A stretch of 64,000 nt of DNA. It comes from Chromatiaceae bacterium. GTDB taxonomy: Bacteria; Pseudomonadota; Gammaproteobacteria; Chromatiales; Chromatiaceae. Position 1 is the first letter of the stretch; every line of letters starts with the position of its first letter. The position numbers were made by a program, and so were the translations under genes. Positions 19,097-27,588 of this stretch are shown here, piece after piece. The stretch lies in NCBI GenBank assembly GCA_019356535.1, contig CP037918.1, positions 2,202,315-2,266,314 on the forward strand, written 5' to 3'. Under the pieces are notes generated by a model. The model made no database searches and had not been told where the DNA came from. It saw nothing but the letters and a program-made list of their open reading frames with translations.

Positions 19097-19576
19097 ATGG
19101 CACGTTCACCCCACATCACCCGCGAAGGCTTCGAGGCGCTGAAGGCGGAGCAGCGCGCGCTCTGGGACAAGCGCCGCGAGGTGGTGAAACACCTGGCCGC
19201 CGCCGCAGCCGAGGGCGACCGATCGGAAAACGCCGAATACATCTACCGCAAGAAGCAGCTGCGGGAGCTGGACCGGCGCATCCGCTACCTGCAGAAGCGC
19301 ATCCCCGAGCTGAAGGTGGTCGAGCGCATCCCCGATGATCCCGAACGGGTGTATTTTGGCGCCTGGGTGGAACTGGCAGACAGTCAGGGCGAGATCCACG
19401 CCTACCGCATCGTGGGAACCGACGAGTTCGACCCCAAGCGTCGCTGGATCAGCATCGACTCGCCGATGGCGCGCGCCCTGCTCGGTCGCGCCCTCGACGA
19501 GCCGGTACGCGTACGCCTGCCCGAGGGTGAGGCCGAATTCGAAATCATCGCCATCCGCTACGACGACCCGGCCTGA
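19097..19576 (+). CDS. greB: Transcript cleavage factor GreB
   Basis: A 159-residue Gre factor that rescues backtracked RNA polymerase by stimulating RNA cleavage. The coiled coil carries the acidic tip AAEGDRSENAEYIYRKKQLRELDRRIRYLQKRI, and the C-terminal FKBP-like domain has YFGAWVELADSQGEIHAYRIVGTDEFD and ISIDSPMARALLGR. The long basic sequence in the coiled coil and the DxSPMARAL block favour GreB over GreA. The ATG at 19097 gives the usual length; the frame continues upstream into the CoA-binding gene. Confidence 0.93.
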   Translation: MARSPHITREGFEALKAEQRALWDKRREVVKHLAAAAAEGDRSENAEYIYRKKQLRELDRRIRYLQKRIPELKVVERIPDDPERVYFGAWVELADSQGEIHAYRIVGTDEFDPKRRWISIDSPMARALLGRALDEPVRVRLPEGEAEFEIIAIRYDDPA

Positions 19577-19630
19577 ATTTTTGCCGGTGCCGGCCGATAA
19601 TGACCGCGAAGCAATCGACCTGGAGCCATC

Positions 19631-20011
19631 ATGCAACCCCGACACGCCTACCTGCTGCTCGGCTGGCTGTGCGTCGGCCTCGGCCTCCTCGGCGCCCTGC
19701 TGCCGCTGATGCCGACCACGGTGTTCCTGCTGATCGCCGCCTGGGCCTTCTCGCGCAGCTCGCCGCGCTGGCACCGCTGGTTGCGCGAACACCCTCGCTT
19801 CGGGCACCTGGTGCGCGGCTGGGAAGAACACCACGCCATGCCCGCGCGCGCCAAGCGCATCGCCTGGGCCACCATGGCCCTGTCCTGGGCACTCACTGCC
19901 GTCCTGTTCGGCCCGGCCTCAACAGCGGCGTTGGTCTGCGGCCTGTGCCTGCTCGGTGTGGCCTGCTACATCGCCCGCCTGCCGGTGATGGAAACCTCAC
20001 GGCAGACTTGA
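19631..20011 (+). CDS. DUF454 / YbaN family inner membrane protein
   Basis: A 126-residue membrane protein with the family signature LLLGWLCVGLGLLGALLPLMPTTVFLLIAAWAFSRSSPRWHRWLREHPRFG and two C-terminal helices. The function is unknown. A GGAG box lies 6 nt before the ATG. Confidence 0.85.
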   Translation: MQPRHAYLLLGWLCVGLGLLGALLPLMPTTVFLLIAAWAFSRSSPRWHRWLREHPRFGHLVRGWEEHHAMPARAKRIAWATMALSWALTAVLFGPASTAALVCGLCLLGVACYIARLPVMETSRQT

Positions 20012-20067
20012 ACTTCCCCCCCTGAAGCCGCACATTAGGCGCGACTTAAATACACGGAGATAACGAC

Positions 20068-20934
20068 GTGCGTTTGCTGCTGTTTCTTGCAACCAACGTG
20101 GCCGTACTGGTGGTCATCAGCCTGATGTTCCGCCTGTTCGGCATCGACGATCTGCTGGCTGCCAACCGGGTCGATCTCGACCTCAATGCCTTGCTGATCT
20201 ACTCGGCCATCATCGGCTTCTCGGGCTCGCTGATCTCGCTGTTCATGTCCAAGTTCATGGCCAAGCAGGGCATGGGCGTGCAGGTCATCGAGCAACCCAC
20301 CAACGAGGTCGAGCTCTGGCTGGTGGACACCGTGGCCCGTCAGGCCCAGGCAGTGGGCATCGGCATGCCCGAAGTCGGCATCTTCGAAGGACCGCCCAAC
20401 GCCTTTGCCACCGGCTGGAACAAGGACGACGCCCTGGTGGCCGTCTCCACCGGTCTGCTGTCGACCATGAACCGCGACGAGATCGAGGCGGTACTGGCGC
20501 ACGAAATCAGCCACGTGGCCAACGGCGACATGGTCACCCTCACCCTGATCCAGGGGGTGGTCAACACCTTCGTGGTGTTCCTCTCGCGGGTGGTCGGCCA
20601 TATCGTGGACCGGGTAATCCTCAAGAACGAGCGCGGCCATGGTATCGGCTTCTTCATCGCCTCCATGGTGGCCCAGGTGGTGCTCGGCATCCTCGCCTCG
20701 ATGATCGTGATGTGGTTCTCGCGCTGGCGCGAATACCGCGCCGATGCCGGTGCTGCGCAACTGGCCGGCAAGTTCAAGATGATCTCGGCGCTGCGCCGCC
20801 TGCAACAGGCGCATACCGAGCCCCTGCCCGACGAAATGGCCGCCTTCGGCATCGCCGGCGACAAGGTCAGTGCGCTGTTTGCCAGCCATCCGCCCATCGA
20901 GGAACGCATCGCCGCGCTCGAACGCCTGCCCTGA
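20068..20934 (+). CDS. htpX: Membrane metalloprotease HtpX
   Basis: A 288-residue zinc protease for quality control of membrane proteins. Two N-terminal membrane helices precede the active site H145-E-x-x-H149 ([13 protein letters not shown]); two more helices follow, then [13 protein letters not shown] with the third zinc ligand and the C-terminal [13 protein letters not shown]. The GTG start at 20068 is preceded by GGAGA at 9 nt. In E. coli htpX is heat-regulated by CpxR; I find no convincing heat-shock promoter here. Confidence 0.95.
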   Translation: MRLLLFLATNVAVLVVISLMFRLFGIDDLLAANRVDLDLNALLIYSAIIGFSGSLISLFMSKFMAKQGMGVQVIEQPTNEVELWLVDTVARQAQAVGIGMPEVGIFEGPPNAFATGWNKDDALVAVSTGLLSTMNRDEIEAVLAHEISHVANGDMVTLTLIQGVVNTFVVFLSRVVGHIVDRVILKNERGHGIGFFIASMVAQVVLGILASMIVMWFSRWREYRADAGAAQLAGKFKMISALRRLQQAHTEPLPDEMAAFGIAGDKVSALFASHPPIEERIAALERLP

Positions 20935-20942
20935 CGGGCATG

Positions 20943-21258
20943 GGAACCACGAAGGACACCAAGGGCACAAAGGTCTTCAGGCAGACCTTACGAGGAAGAA
21001 TCCGCAAGGAACCCACATTTCCCCTCCCCCATGCAATAGGGGAGGTTGGGAGGGGCACCCCCTCCTGACCTCCCCCGCCAGCGGGGGAGGAACTTGTTCG
21101 GAGGTTCCTTGGCGGTTCCACTCACCCAACATCGCCCCCCAAGTCGGCCTGCACGGACGAAGAAAACCACGAAGCTCGCCAAAGGGGGACCTGCCCCCAA
21201 TACTGGGTGTGCTTTGTGTCCTTTGTGGTGAATTACCCTTCGCGTCCTTGGCGGTTCC
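20943..21258. repeat. MITE-like intergenic element with terminal inverted repeats
   Basis: The whole htpX to GalT-like gap is non-coding. Its ends are imperfect inverted repeats of about 23 bp: GGAACCACGAAGGACACCAA at the left and, on the other strand, GGAACCGCCAAGGACGCGAA at the right (both followed by GGG). A third partial copy (GGAACCGCCAAGG on the minus strand) lies near 21106-21118, and an ACAAAGGACACAAAG-type segment repeats inside. It also holds two G/C hairpins: 21023-21045 (CCTCCCC/GGGGAGG) and 21069-21090 (CCTCCCCC/GGGGGAGG). It looks like a small non-autonomous mobile element. Confidence 0.6.
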
Positions 21259-21263
21259 AACAA

Positions 21264-22310
21264 TCAGGGTGCCAGGGCGGCCAGTGCGGCCATGATGTCC
21301 GAAGCCTCCAGGCCCCCGAAGGCCGTACGATCGAACAGGGTGAAGCTGCCGGCCAGCTCCGACCAGGCGAACCCACTGCTCCATGCAGGCAAGGGATGCT
21401 GCCCCTGGAAACGCCGGCGCAACAGGTACAGCCGCCCGGGTCGGTAGAGCAGGTTGAAGGCGTGGTTGTCCCGGTAACAGGTCTCGGCCGCCTCCCAGGC
21501 GGCGGCCTCGTCATCCAGCCGGAGACAGGGCACCGGATACTCCTCAGTGCCGCCGTTGTGCGACCAGCGCGCATCTTCCACCGGATAGCGCTCGCCTTCT
21601 TCCAGCACGAAACTCTGGAAATGCTGGTGGTTGACCGAAGCGAAGGCGCCGTAGGCGTTGAAGCCGAAGCCCAGGCCCGGCAGCCGCTCACCCGCCCTCT
21701 CGCACAGCCGCCAGACCCGCCCGTGGGCCGCACGGTCGAGCACCTGCGGACGATGGGCCTGCGGTTCGATCACCAGCAGCCCGTGCAAGGGCGCGAAGGG
21801 AAACTTGTTGTAGAGCAGACGGCAGGGTTGCCCTTCCAGCTCACCTTCCCAGAGGATCTCCTTGCGCAGGAAGGGCCGGTCGAAATGAAAACCCGCCGGA
21901 TCGAAGGGCCGTTTCAGGTTGTCGATCACCGCGTCAGCCATGCGGGGCGGGCGCAGGGCGCGCAGCAGATTGTATTGCAGACGCCAGGGACTGGTCGCGC
22001 GCCATTCGGTCGAGGGCAAGGCGTCCAGTCCCAGCAGGGCCAGACGCAGGAACACCGCCACGTCGTCCTCGGCATCCACCGGCCGGTCGCCGCGCGCCAG
22101 GCGCTCACGCAGGGCGTGGCGATGCTGCGCGAAACGCGCCATCAGTGCTTGCCACAGGCGCTCGCGCAGGACCAGCTCGTGGGAGGCATTGGCCAGCACC
22201 AGGATGAATACTCCCAGGCCCTCGTGGTCGGCCAACATGCGTTCCAGCCCATCGCCGAAGGCCCCGGCGAAGACGGTGCGATCCCGCCAGAACGCAGGCA
22301 ACTCAGCCAT
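21264..22310 (-). CDS. GalT/HIT-superfamily protein, GDP-hexose phosphorylase-like
   Basis: About 348 residues. The motif [20 protein letters not shown] contains the H-x-H-x-Q triad of the galactose-1-phosphate uridylyltransferase branch of the HIT superfamily and resembles the GDP-L-galactose / GDP-D-glucose phosphorylases (plant VTC2, animal GDPGP1). Such enzymes split a nucleotide sugar by phosphorolysis through a histidine-nucleotide intermediate. Other visible blocks are [25 protein letters not shown] and [18 protein letters not shown]. The ATG at 22310 overlaps the yidD stop by 8 bp; the frame is open to 22385 inside yidD. Substrate is a guess. Confidence 0.6.
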   Translation of the reverse strand: MAELPAFWRDRTVFAGAFGDGLERMLADHEGLGVFILVLANASHELVLRERLWQALMARFAQHRHALRERLARGDRPVDAEDDVAVFLRLALLGLDALPSTEWRATSPWRLQYNLLRALRPPRMADAVIDNLKRPFDPAGFHFDRPFLRKEILWEGELEGQPCRLLYNKFPFAPLHGLLVIEPQAHRPQVLDRAAHGRVWRLCERAGERLPGLGFGFNAYGAFASVNHQHFQSFVLEEGERYPVEDARWSHNGGTEEYPVPCLRLDDEAAAWEAAETCYRDNHAFNLLYRPGRLYLLRRRFQGQHPLPAWSSGFAWSELAGSFTLFDRTAFGGLEASDIMAALAALAP

Positions 22311-22542
22311 GGCGATGCTCTTGTTTCGGTGGCTCGGGCACCGGGTCCACCCCACCCTCGTGCCAGGGATGGCAACGCGAGACACGACGGATGCCCAGCC
22401 ACAGGCCGCGCAGCGGCCCCCATTTTTCCATCGCCTCGATGGTGTAGGCCGAGCAGCTTGGATAGTAACGGCAGTTGTTGCCCAGCACCGGGCTGATCAA
22501 CAGTTGGTAGGCGCGCACCAGCGCGATGAAAAAGCGTTTCAT
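22303..22542 (-). CDS. yidD: Membrane protein insertion efficiency factor YidD
   Basis: A 79-residue protein with the fixed YidD pattern: [62 protein letters not shown]. It helps insert inner-membrane proteins with YidC. Normally it sits between rnpA and yidC near oriC; here it is away from those genes and overlaps the downstream GalT-like gene by 8 bp. Its ATG is only 6 nt from a -10 box (see promoter entry). Confidence 0.93.
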   Translation of the reverse strand: MKRFFIALVRAYQLLISPVLGNNCRYYPSCSAYTIEAMEKWGPLRGLWLGIRRVSRCHPWHEGGVDPVPEPPKQEHRHG

Positions 22543-22576
22543 GCACGCATTCTACCCGCAGTAGAATGTGTCGATG
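22540..22576. promoter_or_regulatory. Overlapping divergent promoters with -10 boxes abutting both ATGs
   Basis: Reading left to right: CAT (yidD start, reverse), 6 nt, ATTCTA (a reverse TAGAAT), 7 nt, TAGAAT (22562-22567), 6 nt, ATG (22574). Each -10 box is 6 nt from the start codon it faces, so each transcript should begin at or next to its ATG. The site is nearly palindromic out to both start codons. Neither gene has a Shine-Dalgarno box, because there is no room for one in either leader. Confidence 0.55.
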
Positions 22577-23137
22577 AACGGCAGCCTGTACCTGTTTCCC
22601 GTCACTCCCGAGGCCGCACCCGACCCGGCCCCGGTGCATGCAGCCCTCGAGGCTCTGCAGGTGGCGGGCGCACCACTGGCAGAGACGGCCGGCAAGCGGG
22701 TATTTCGCGCCGGCGAGGGCTTTGCGCGCGAGGTGATCTTCGCCGGCTGCTCGCCACACTTGCGCTTCGAAGCCGCACACGCCGACGACCGTGACTTCTG
22801 TCACCTCGCCGTGCACGGCCCACTATCGACACCCCGGCTGTTCACCGGCCCGCAGACCGGCAGGCCACGCTGCCCGAGCTGTCGCACCCGCCTCGACGAC
22901 TGGCGCGAGCGCGCCATCGCGCCACTCTCGGCCCTGCCCTGCCCTGCGTGCGCGGTGACCTGCCGGGCCATCGATCTCGACTGGCGGCAACAGGCCGCGA
23001 TCGGGCGGCTGCTGGTGGAACTGCGCAACGTGTTTCCCGGCGAAGCCACGCCCAGCGACCGGCTGCTCACGGCACTGCGCGAGGCCGTGGGGAGCGACTG
23101 GCGCTACGGCTGGGCGGCGATGAGCGAGGCGCCCTGA
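22574..23137 (+). CDS. Hypothetical protein with a CxxC-CxxC zinc-ribbon-like core
   Basis: A 187-residue protein not recognised by name. The middle has two CxxC pairs, RPRCPSCRTRLDDW and LPCPACAVTCRAIDLDW, spaced like a zinc ribbon; the N-terminal half has no clear domain. The ATG at 22574 is preferred; a GTG two codons upstream (22568) is in frame but falls right after the -10 box. It diverges from yidD and ends 1 bp before the diguanylate cyclase stop codon on the other strand. Confidence 0.6.
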   Translation: MNGSLYLFPVTPEAAPDPAPVHAALEALQVAGAPLAETAGKRVFRAGEGFAREVIFAGCSPHLRFEAAHADDRDFCHLAVHGPLSTPRLFTGPQTGRPRCPSCRTRLDDWRERAIAPLSALPCPACAVTCRAIDLDWRQQAAIGRLLVELRNVFPGEATPSDRLLTALREAVGSDWRYGWAAMSEAP

Positions 23138-23138
23138 T

Positions 23139-24707
23139 TCAAGCGCTGCGCGCCTCGGCACCGGCCGGCGGATCGGCCAGCACGCAGCGATTCTTTCCGG
23201 CACGCTTGGCCTGGTACATGGCCTGGTCCGCGCGTTCGAACAACTGCTCGGCCGTCTCTCCCGGCCCAGCCACCGCCACCCCTCCGGAAAGCGTGATCTT
23301 CACCGGCTTGTTGTGCGAATGCATGCCGGCCTGCTCGACCTGGCGGCGCATCATGTCGGCCACCTTGAGCGCGGCCTCGCCATCGACACCCGGCAGCAGA
23401 CCGACGATCTCCTCACCGCCGTAGCGGGCGATGAAATCGGTCTCGCGCAGACTCTCGGTGAGAATCTTGCCAATCAGTGCCAGCGCGCGGTCACCGGCCT
23501 TGTGCCCGAACACGTCGTTGATCTGCTTGAAGTCATCCACGTCGAAGACCACCAGTGCAAGCGGGGTACCGAAGCGTCGCCAGCGCGCCAGTTCCTCGTC
23601 GATGCGTGCCTCGAAGGCGCGCCGGTTGGGCAGGCCGGTGAGCGGATCGCGCATCGCTTGCTGACGGGTCTCCTCGACCTGGCGACGCAGGTCGAAGGCC
23701 TCACGTTCCAGAGCCTCGAGCTGGCGCTTCAACAGTGCCGCCTGCTGCTCGGCCTGCACATCACGCTGCGCCTCGTCCTTGAGATGGGTCGCCACGTGCT
23801 GCTGGATGCGGTCGAGAGCCTGTATGACCTGTTCACGCAGCTGCGCCAGCCCCTGGTTTTCATCCATGCTGGCGGACAGCCCCCCGACCTCGCTGCTCAC
23901 CGCGCGCCCCAGGCGCATCCCGCTCTCGCGCGAGGCACGGCGGCGCTCGCTGTCGCCAACCATGTAGTGATCCAGCGCCTCGAGGCGTTCGCTGAGCTGG
24001 GCCAGGAACACGCTGGAGGCCTCGGCGTCGCGATGCGCGCGATCCAGCGCAGTGGCCGCCATGTTGCCGATCTGGCGCACCACCCCCACCCAGGCATCGC
24101 GTGGCGCCCCTTCGGCCAGTTGTTCGCGCAGGGCATCGACCCGCTGGCGCATGTCGGCTGGCCAATCGATGGCATCGATGACCTCGCGCAGCAAGGCATT
24201 CGGGTCGCTCTGCCCGCCCCGGTGCAGCAGGCGCCCGAGCAGGCTGCTACCGGCCTCCCTGGCGGTGTCCTGCCGAGCCTCGGCCTGCTGTTCACCGAAC
24301 AGCAGGGCAGCCAGTTCGTCGAGCTGGCGTTCGTCCGCTTGGCCCGGGGCTTCGGCCAGCCGCCGCCAGAGCTTCAATGCCGACTTGAGCTGTTTCGAGG
24401 ACAGGGAGGAGCGCGCGAGCAGGCGCTGGAACAGATCGCCCTGGCCCCGATCGTCCTGCGCCTGGAGCAGGGCATCGCCCAGCTCCTGGGCCTGTTCGAT
24501 CACACGTTCCGGGGCACCGTTCTTCACCGCCTTGCGCAGGCGCGACAGGTGCGGATCGAGCAGCGGGTCGAGACCGAGGGTAGCCACACACAGTCGCGAA
24601 ATCAGGCGCAGCAGTTCGCGCTCGGCCTCCTGCCGGCGCTTCTCCTCGCCATCGAGCTGCTCGGCCAGCTGCAGATAGCGATCACGCCATTTTTCCTGAT
24701 CGCTCAT
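23139..24707 (-). CDS. Diguanylate cyclase (GGDEF domain)
   Basis: A 522-residue soluble protein. The first ~330 residues are helical, acidic and coiled-coil-like with no recognised sensor domain or membrane segment. The C-terminal GGDEF domain begins at RDPLTGLPNRRAFEARI and has FDVDDFKQINDVFGHKAGDRAL and the active-site loop RYGGEEIVGLL, so it should make cyclic-di-GMP. The residues where an RxxD inhibitory site would lie (four residues before the GG loop, RETDFIARYGGEE) keep an RETD sequence, suggesting product inhibition is possible. No EAL domain. It lies next to the EEP gene on the same strand (7-bp gap). Confidence 0.9.
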   Translation of the reverse strand: MSDQEKWRDRYLQLAEQLDGEEKRRQEAERELLRLISRLCVATLGLDPLLDPHLSRLRKAVKNGAPERVIEQAQELGDALLQAQDDRGQGDLFQRLLARSSLSSKQLKSALKLWRRLAEAPGQADERQLDELAALLFGEQQAEARQDTAREAGSSLLGRLLHRGGQSDPNALLREVIDAIDWPADMRQRVDALREQLAEGAPRDAWVGVVRQIGNMAATALDRAHRDAEASSVFLAQLSERLEALDHYMVGDSERRRASRESGMRLGRAVSSEVGGLSASMDENQGLAQLREQVIQALDRIQQHVATHLKDEAQRDVQAEQQAALLKRQLEALEREAFDLRRQVEETRQQAMRDPLTGLPNRRAFEARIDEELARWRRFGTPLALVVFDVDDFKQINDVFGHKAGDRALALIGKILTESLRETDFIARYGGEEIVGLLPGVDGEAALKVADMMRRQVEQAGMHSHNKPVKITLSGGVAVAGPGETAEQLFERADQAMYQAKRAGKNRCVLADPPAGAEARSA

Positions 24708-24714
24708 GGCGACC

Positions 24715-25521
24715 TCAGGCAGCCAGATGGATACGTTCGGGAATCAGCAACTCTACGCACACGGGGAGGTGGTCGCTGAACGGGTAGTCGAGTACCCGGG
24801 CATTGAGCACCTGCAGGGAATCGGAGACCAGGATGTGGTCGATACGCCGCACCGGACGCCAGCTGGGGAAGGTTGGCTTGCTGCAACCAGGTTCGCGCAG
24901 ACCATTGCGTTCGACAAAATGCCGGAACTCGGTGGTGTCACAACTGGTGTTGAGATCACCCATTACCACCACGTGCTCGGCATGACGCAGGCGTTCGGCG
25001 ATGAAATCGAGCTGGCGGCGCCGATGCCGCCGCGACAGAGCCAGGTGCAGGGTGCAGACATGCAAGGCGTCGTCTCCCTCGCCAAACTCCAGCACCATGG
25101 CGCCACGGCCATTACCGGGGGGCAGGCGATACTTGCTGACCCGGGTCGGCGCAAGGCGGCTCAGAAAACCATTGCTGTTCTGCGCGATCATGCCAATGTC
25201 ACGGTTGACCTGGCGATACCAATACGGGTAACCCGCCCGATGGGCCAGGTACTCGGTCATGTCGACAAACCCGCTGCGCAGGCTGCCGGCATCGACCTCC
25301 TGCAACCCCACCAGATCGTAACCACGCAATATCTGCGCGATACGGTCCAGATTTTGGATGCGATGCCGACTGGGCAGCACGTGCCGCCACCCCTTGGTGA
25401 GATAGTCCCGGAAATGACTGGTATCGATCCCCGCCTGGATGTTGTAACTCAGCAGGTGCAAACGCTGGCCGGCACCCAGACTGGACGAGGTATCGATACT
25501 GGCGGCTTCCGATCTGTCCAT
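24715..25521 (-). CDS. Endonuclease/exonuclease/phosphatase (EEP) family protein
   Basis: A 268-residue EEP-fold hydrolase: LHLLSYNIQAG, DLVGLQEVDAGS (metal-binding Glu), CTLHLALSRRHRRRQL, VVVMGDLNTSCDT and RRIDHILVSDSLQ...SDHLPV, which together give the full catalytic set. Substrate unknown: members include phospholipases, nucleases and inositol phosphatases. No signal peptide. It lies 5 bp from dsbA and 7 bp from the diguanylate cyclase gene, so the three may be an operon. Confidence 0.85.
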   Translation of the reverse strand: MDRSEAASIDTSSSLGAGQRLHLLSYNIQAGIDTSHFRDYLTKGWRHVLPSRHRIQNLDRIAQILRGYDLVGLQEVDAGSLRSGFVDMTEYLAHRAGYPYWYRQVNRDIGMIAQNSNGFLSRLAPTRVSKYRLPPGNGRGAMVLEFGEGDDALHVCTLHLALSRRHRRRQLDFIAERLRHAEHVVVMGDLNTSCDTTEFRHFVERNGLREPGCSKPTFPSWRPVRRIDHILVSDSLQVLNARVLDYPFSDHLPVCVELLIPERIHLAA

Positions 25522-25526
25522 CTATC

Positions 25527-26168
25527 TCATTCACTTTCTTCCTGGCGTTCCCTGCGAACGCGCTCCACCAGGAAGTCGGCAAGCTGGATCATTTCTTTAA
25601 AGTCCAGTCCACGACCGCTGCGATAGCGACCGTCGATCACAAGCGAAGGTACGGCACGCACACCGTAGCGACGCATCAGGGCGGCGGCCCGGTTGGTGCG
25701 CGTCGCTACTGCGAAGGAGTTCATGGCCTGGCGGAACTTCTCGATGTCCACGCCCTGCTCACGTAGGAAGGCCTCGATGGCATCCTGGTCCTTGAGGCGG
25801 TTGCCCTTTTCGTGGATCTCGTTGAAGAAGGCCTCGTGCACCCGTTTCAGCTCGCCCATGGCCTGCAAGGCATAGTAGACCTTGGCATGCAGATTGGCGA
25901 CGCCACCGAACATGGCGGGTACACGCACGAACTCCACATCGTCCGGCTTGCTGGCCAACCAGTCCTTGACGAAGGGCTCGAAGTGGTAACAGTGCGGGCA
26001 GGTCCACATGAAGAACTCGATCACCTCGATCTTGTCACCCGGCTTGCCGACCGGCGGCTCGGGCAACAGCACCTCGTAGTTCACGTTCTCCTCGAACTGC
26101 ACCGCCACCGCAAGCGATGCAAAAAACCATAGTGCGGATGCAAACAGAAGCTTTGCCATGTATTTCAC
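25527..26168 (-). CDS. dsbA: Thiol:disulfide interchange protein DsbA
   Basis: A 213-residue periplasmic oxidase with a signal peptide (AKLLFASALWFFASLAVA) and the thioredoxin-fold active site C57-P-H-C60 (EFFMWTCPHCYHFEPF), plus the cis-Pro loop VRAVPSLVIDGRY. It introduces disulfide bonds into exported proteins. The GTG start at 26168 has a GGGAG box at 8 nt; an ATG three codons in (26159) is the alternative. The two c-type cytochrome genes are upstream on the same strand. Confidence 0.92.
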   Translation of the reverse strand: MKYMAKLLFASALWFFASLAVAVQFEENVNYEVLLPEPPVGKPGDKIEVIEFFMWTCPHCYHFEPFVKDWLASKPDDVEFVRVPAMFGGVANLHAKVYYALQAMGELKRVHEAFFNEIHEKGNRLKDQDAIEAFLREQGVDIEKFRQAMNSFAVATRTNRAAALMRRYGVRAVPSLVIDGRYRSGRGLDFKEMIQLADFLVERVRRERQEESE

Positions 26169-26307
26169 GTTTTCGACTCCCTAGTAGGTTCTTGTTGCCC
26201 GATCCGAGGAGACTCCTGTTACCAGCTTAGCCGTCTCGCCGGGCCGGATCATTCCTTGGAACTGGCGCATCGCCATGGAGTTCCGACCGTCTCCTTCCGT
26301 ATAGACG

Positions 26308-26330
26308 AAAAAGGCGGCCAGATGGCCGCC
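26308..26330 (-). terminator. Rho-independent terminator after cytochrome c4
   Basis: On the minus strand a perfect 7-bp stem GGCGGCC / GGCCGCC with a 4-nt loop is followed by five T residues. It lies 34 bp after the cytochrome c4 stop and separates that gene from dsbA. The rest of the 26169-26307 gap shows no gene. Confidence 0.85.
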
Positions 26331-26363
26331 TCTTGCCTCACGCGGGACCCGCAACCCGCCGGA

Positions 26364-26969
26364 TCACTGCAGCCCCTGGACGTACTGGGCAACTGCTTCG
26401 ATCTCAGCATCGGTCAGCTTGACCGCCACGCCACGCATCATGGAGCCCGCGTCGTTAGTGCGCGCACCACTGCGGAAGTCCTTGAGCTGCTTGACCACAT
26501 ATTCGGCATGCTGACCCTTCAGCGCAGGAAACTTCGCCTGCGGGTTGCCACCGCCGGTGGGCGAATGACAGGCTGCGCAGGCAGCCACGCCCGAAGTGGC
26601 GTTACCGGCTCGATAGATCTTCTGCCCCAACTCCAGCTTGTCCTCGGCCGTCTTGCCGGGCTTAACCTTCTGGCTGGCAAAATAAGCCGCCAGATCAGCC
26701 ATGTCCTGCTCGCTCAGCGGTGCCACCATGGCGTTCATGGTGGCATCCTTGCGCTTGCCGCTCTTGAATTCCTGCAGCTGCTTGAGCAGGTAGCTCTCGT
26801 GCTGACCGGCCAGCTTGGGGAAATTGGCAGCCACACTGTTGCCATCCGCACCATGACAACCGGCACAGGCACCGGACTTGGCCTGACCAGCAGCGGCATC
26901 ACCTGCAGACATGGCCGGCGCGGCGACCACACAAGAGATCATGGATACGGCGAACAGTACTTTTTTCAT
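26364..26969 (-). CDS. Diheme cytochrome c4
   Basis: A 201-residue periplasmic protein: signal peptide (MKKVLFAVSMISCVVAAPAMSA), then two similar cytochrome c domains with haem sites C35-A-G-C-H39 and C131-A-A-C-H135. Candidate Met ligands occur in NAMVAPL and SMMRGVAV. Cytochrome c4 carries electrons to terminal oxidases such as cbb3. The ATG at 26969 is chosen because it precedes the signal peptide; the frame is open upstream. A terminator follows. Confidence 0.92.
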   Translation of the reverse strand: MKKVLFAVSMISCVVAAPAMSAGDAAAGQAKSGACAGCHGADGNSVAANFPKLAGQHESYLLKQLQEFKSGKRKDATMNAMVAPLSEQDMADLAAYFASQKVKPGKTAEDKLELGQKIYRAGNATSGVAACAACHSPTGGGNPQAKFPALKGQHAEYVVKQLKDFRSGARTNDAGSMMRGVAVKLTDAEIEAVAQYVQGLQ

Positions 26970-27110
26970 GGCTTTCCCCACAAAATCAAAAAAACCGGAT
27001 TGGCAAATCAGCACAAAATTATAAGGAAATTCTGATGTCACTGCCAATCGGTCTCGTCGCAACGCCGCCTCCCTCCTCTGCCCGATGACGGACCTGCCAG
27101 GATCTGCGAG

Positions 27111-27169
27111 AGTGGGGTCCCGCCGCGAATCGGCCAACCATTTTCGCCCCGGGGGCGGACCTCCTACGG
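27111..27169 (+). repeat. Cloverleaf REP-like repeat, copy A (degenerate)
   Basis: This stretch, with CCGCCGCGAATCGGCC followed by GCCCCGGGGGCGGACCTCCTAC, matches the repeat at 36174-36228 in the same orientation, but is more diverged and about 10 nt longer in the middle. It lies in the 263-bp gap between the two cytochrome genes; nothing else in that gap looks functional. Confidence 0.5.
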
Positions 27170-27232
27170 CCATCGAGGAACCCCGGCCAGTGGACCATCC
27201 TTCCGTGGTAGCGGCGCGAAATTCCTTACGGT

Positions 27233-27541
27233 CTACTGCAGGGTGGCCACATAGGCCGCCACGTTATCGATGTCGGCCTCGTTCAGGCCACTGGTCATGG
27301 CACGCATGGTGGCATTGTCACGTTTTCCGGACTTGTAGGCCCGCAATTGCTCGGCAACATAGGCTGCATCCTTGCCGGCGAGCGGCGGATACCCCAGGGC
27401 AGCATTGCCCGTTCCATCCGGCCCATGACAGCCCGCGCAGACAACGAAGCGTGCCTTGCCCGCAGCCAGGTCCGCCGCGCCAGCAAATCCTACGTGAGCG
27501 AACAGGGCAGCACAGATCATCGTGACCAATGGTTTGTTCAT
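27233..27541 (-). CDS. Small monoheme c-type cytochrome (c553-like)
   Basis: A 102-residue periplasmic protein: signal peptide (MNKPLVTMICAALFAHVGFAGA) and one haem site C35-A-G-C-H39 (VVCAGCHGPDGTGNAALGYPPLAG), with candidate Met ligands in TMRAMTSGLN. It resembles one half of cytochrome c4 (GKDAAYVAEQLRAYKSGKRDNATMRAM matches the same part of its neighbour), so it may have arisen from the same ancestor. It likely shuttles electrons in the periplasm. Confidence 0.88.
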   Translation of the reverse strand: MNKPLVTMICAALFAHVGFAGAADLAAGKARFVVCAGCHGPDGTGNAALGYPPLAGKDAAYVAEQLRAYKSGKRDNATMRAMTSGLNEADIDNVAAYVATLQ

Positions 27542-27588
27542 TCCGTTCTCTCTCCGCCAGCTTGCCAAAGCCCTCGCTCCCTGGCTGA

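Noticed and set aside
20008..20040. Possible heat-shock (sigma32) promoter before htpX
   Set aside because: CTTGAA is present but no CCCCAT-like box lies 13-15 nt later.
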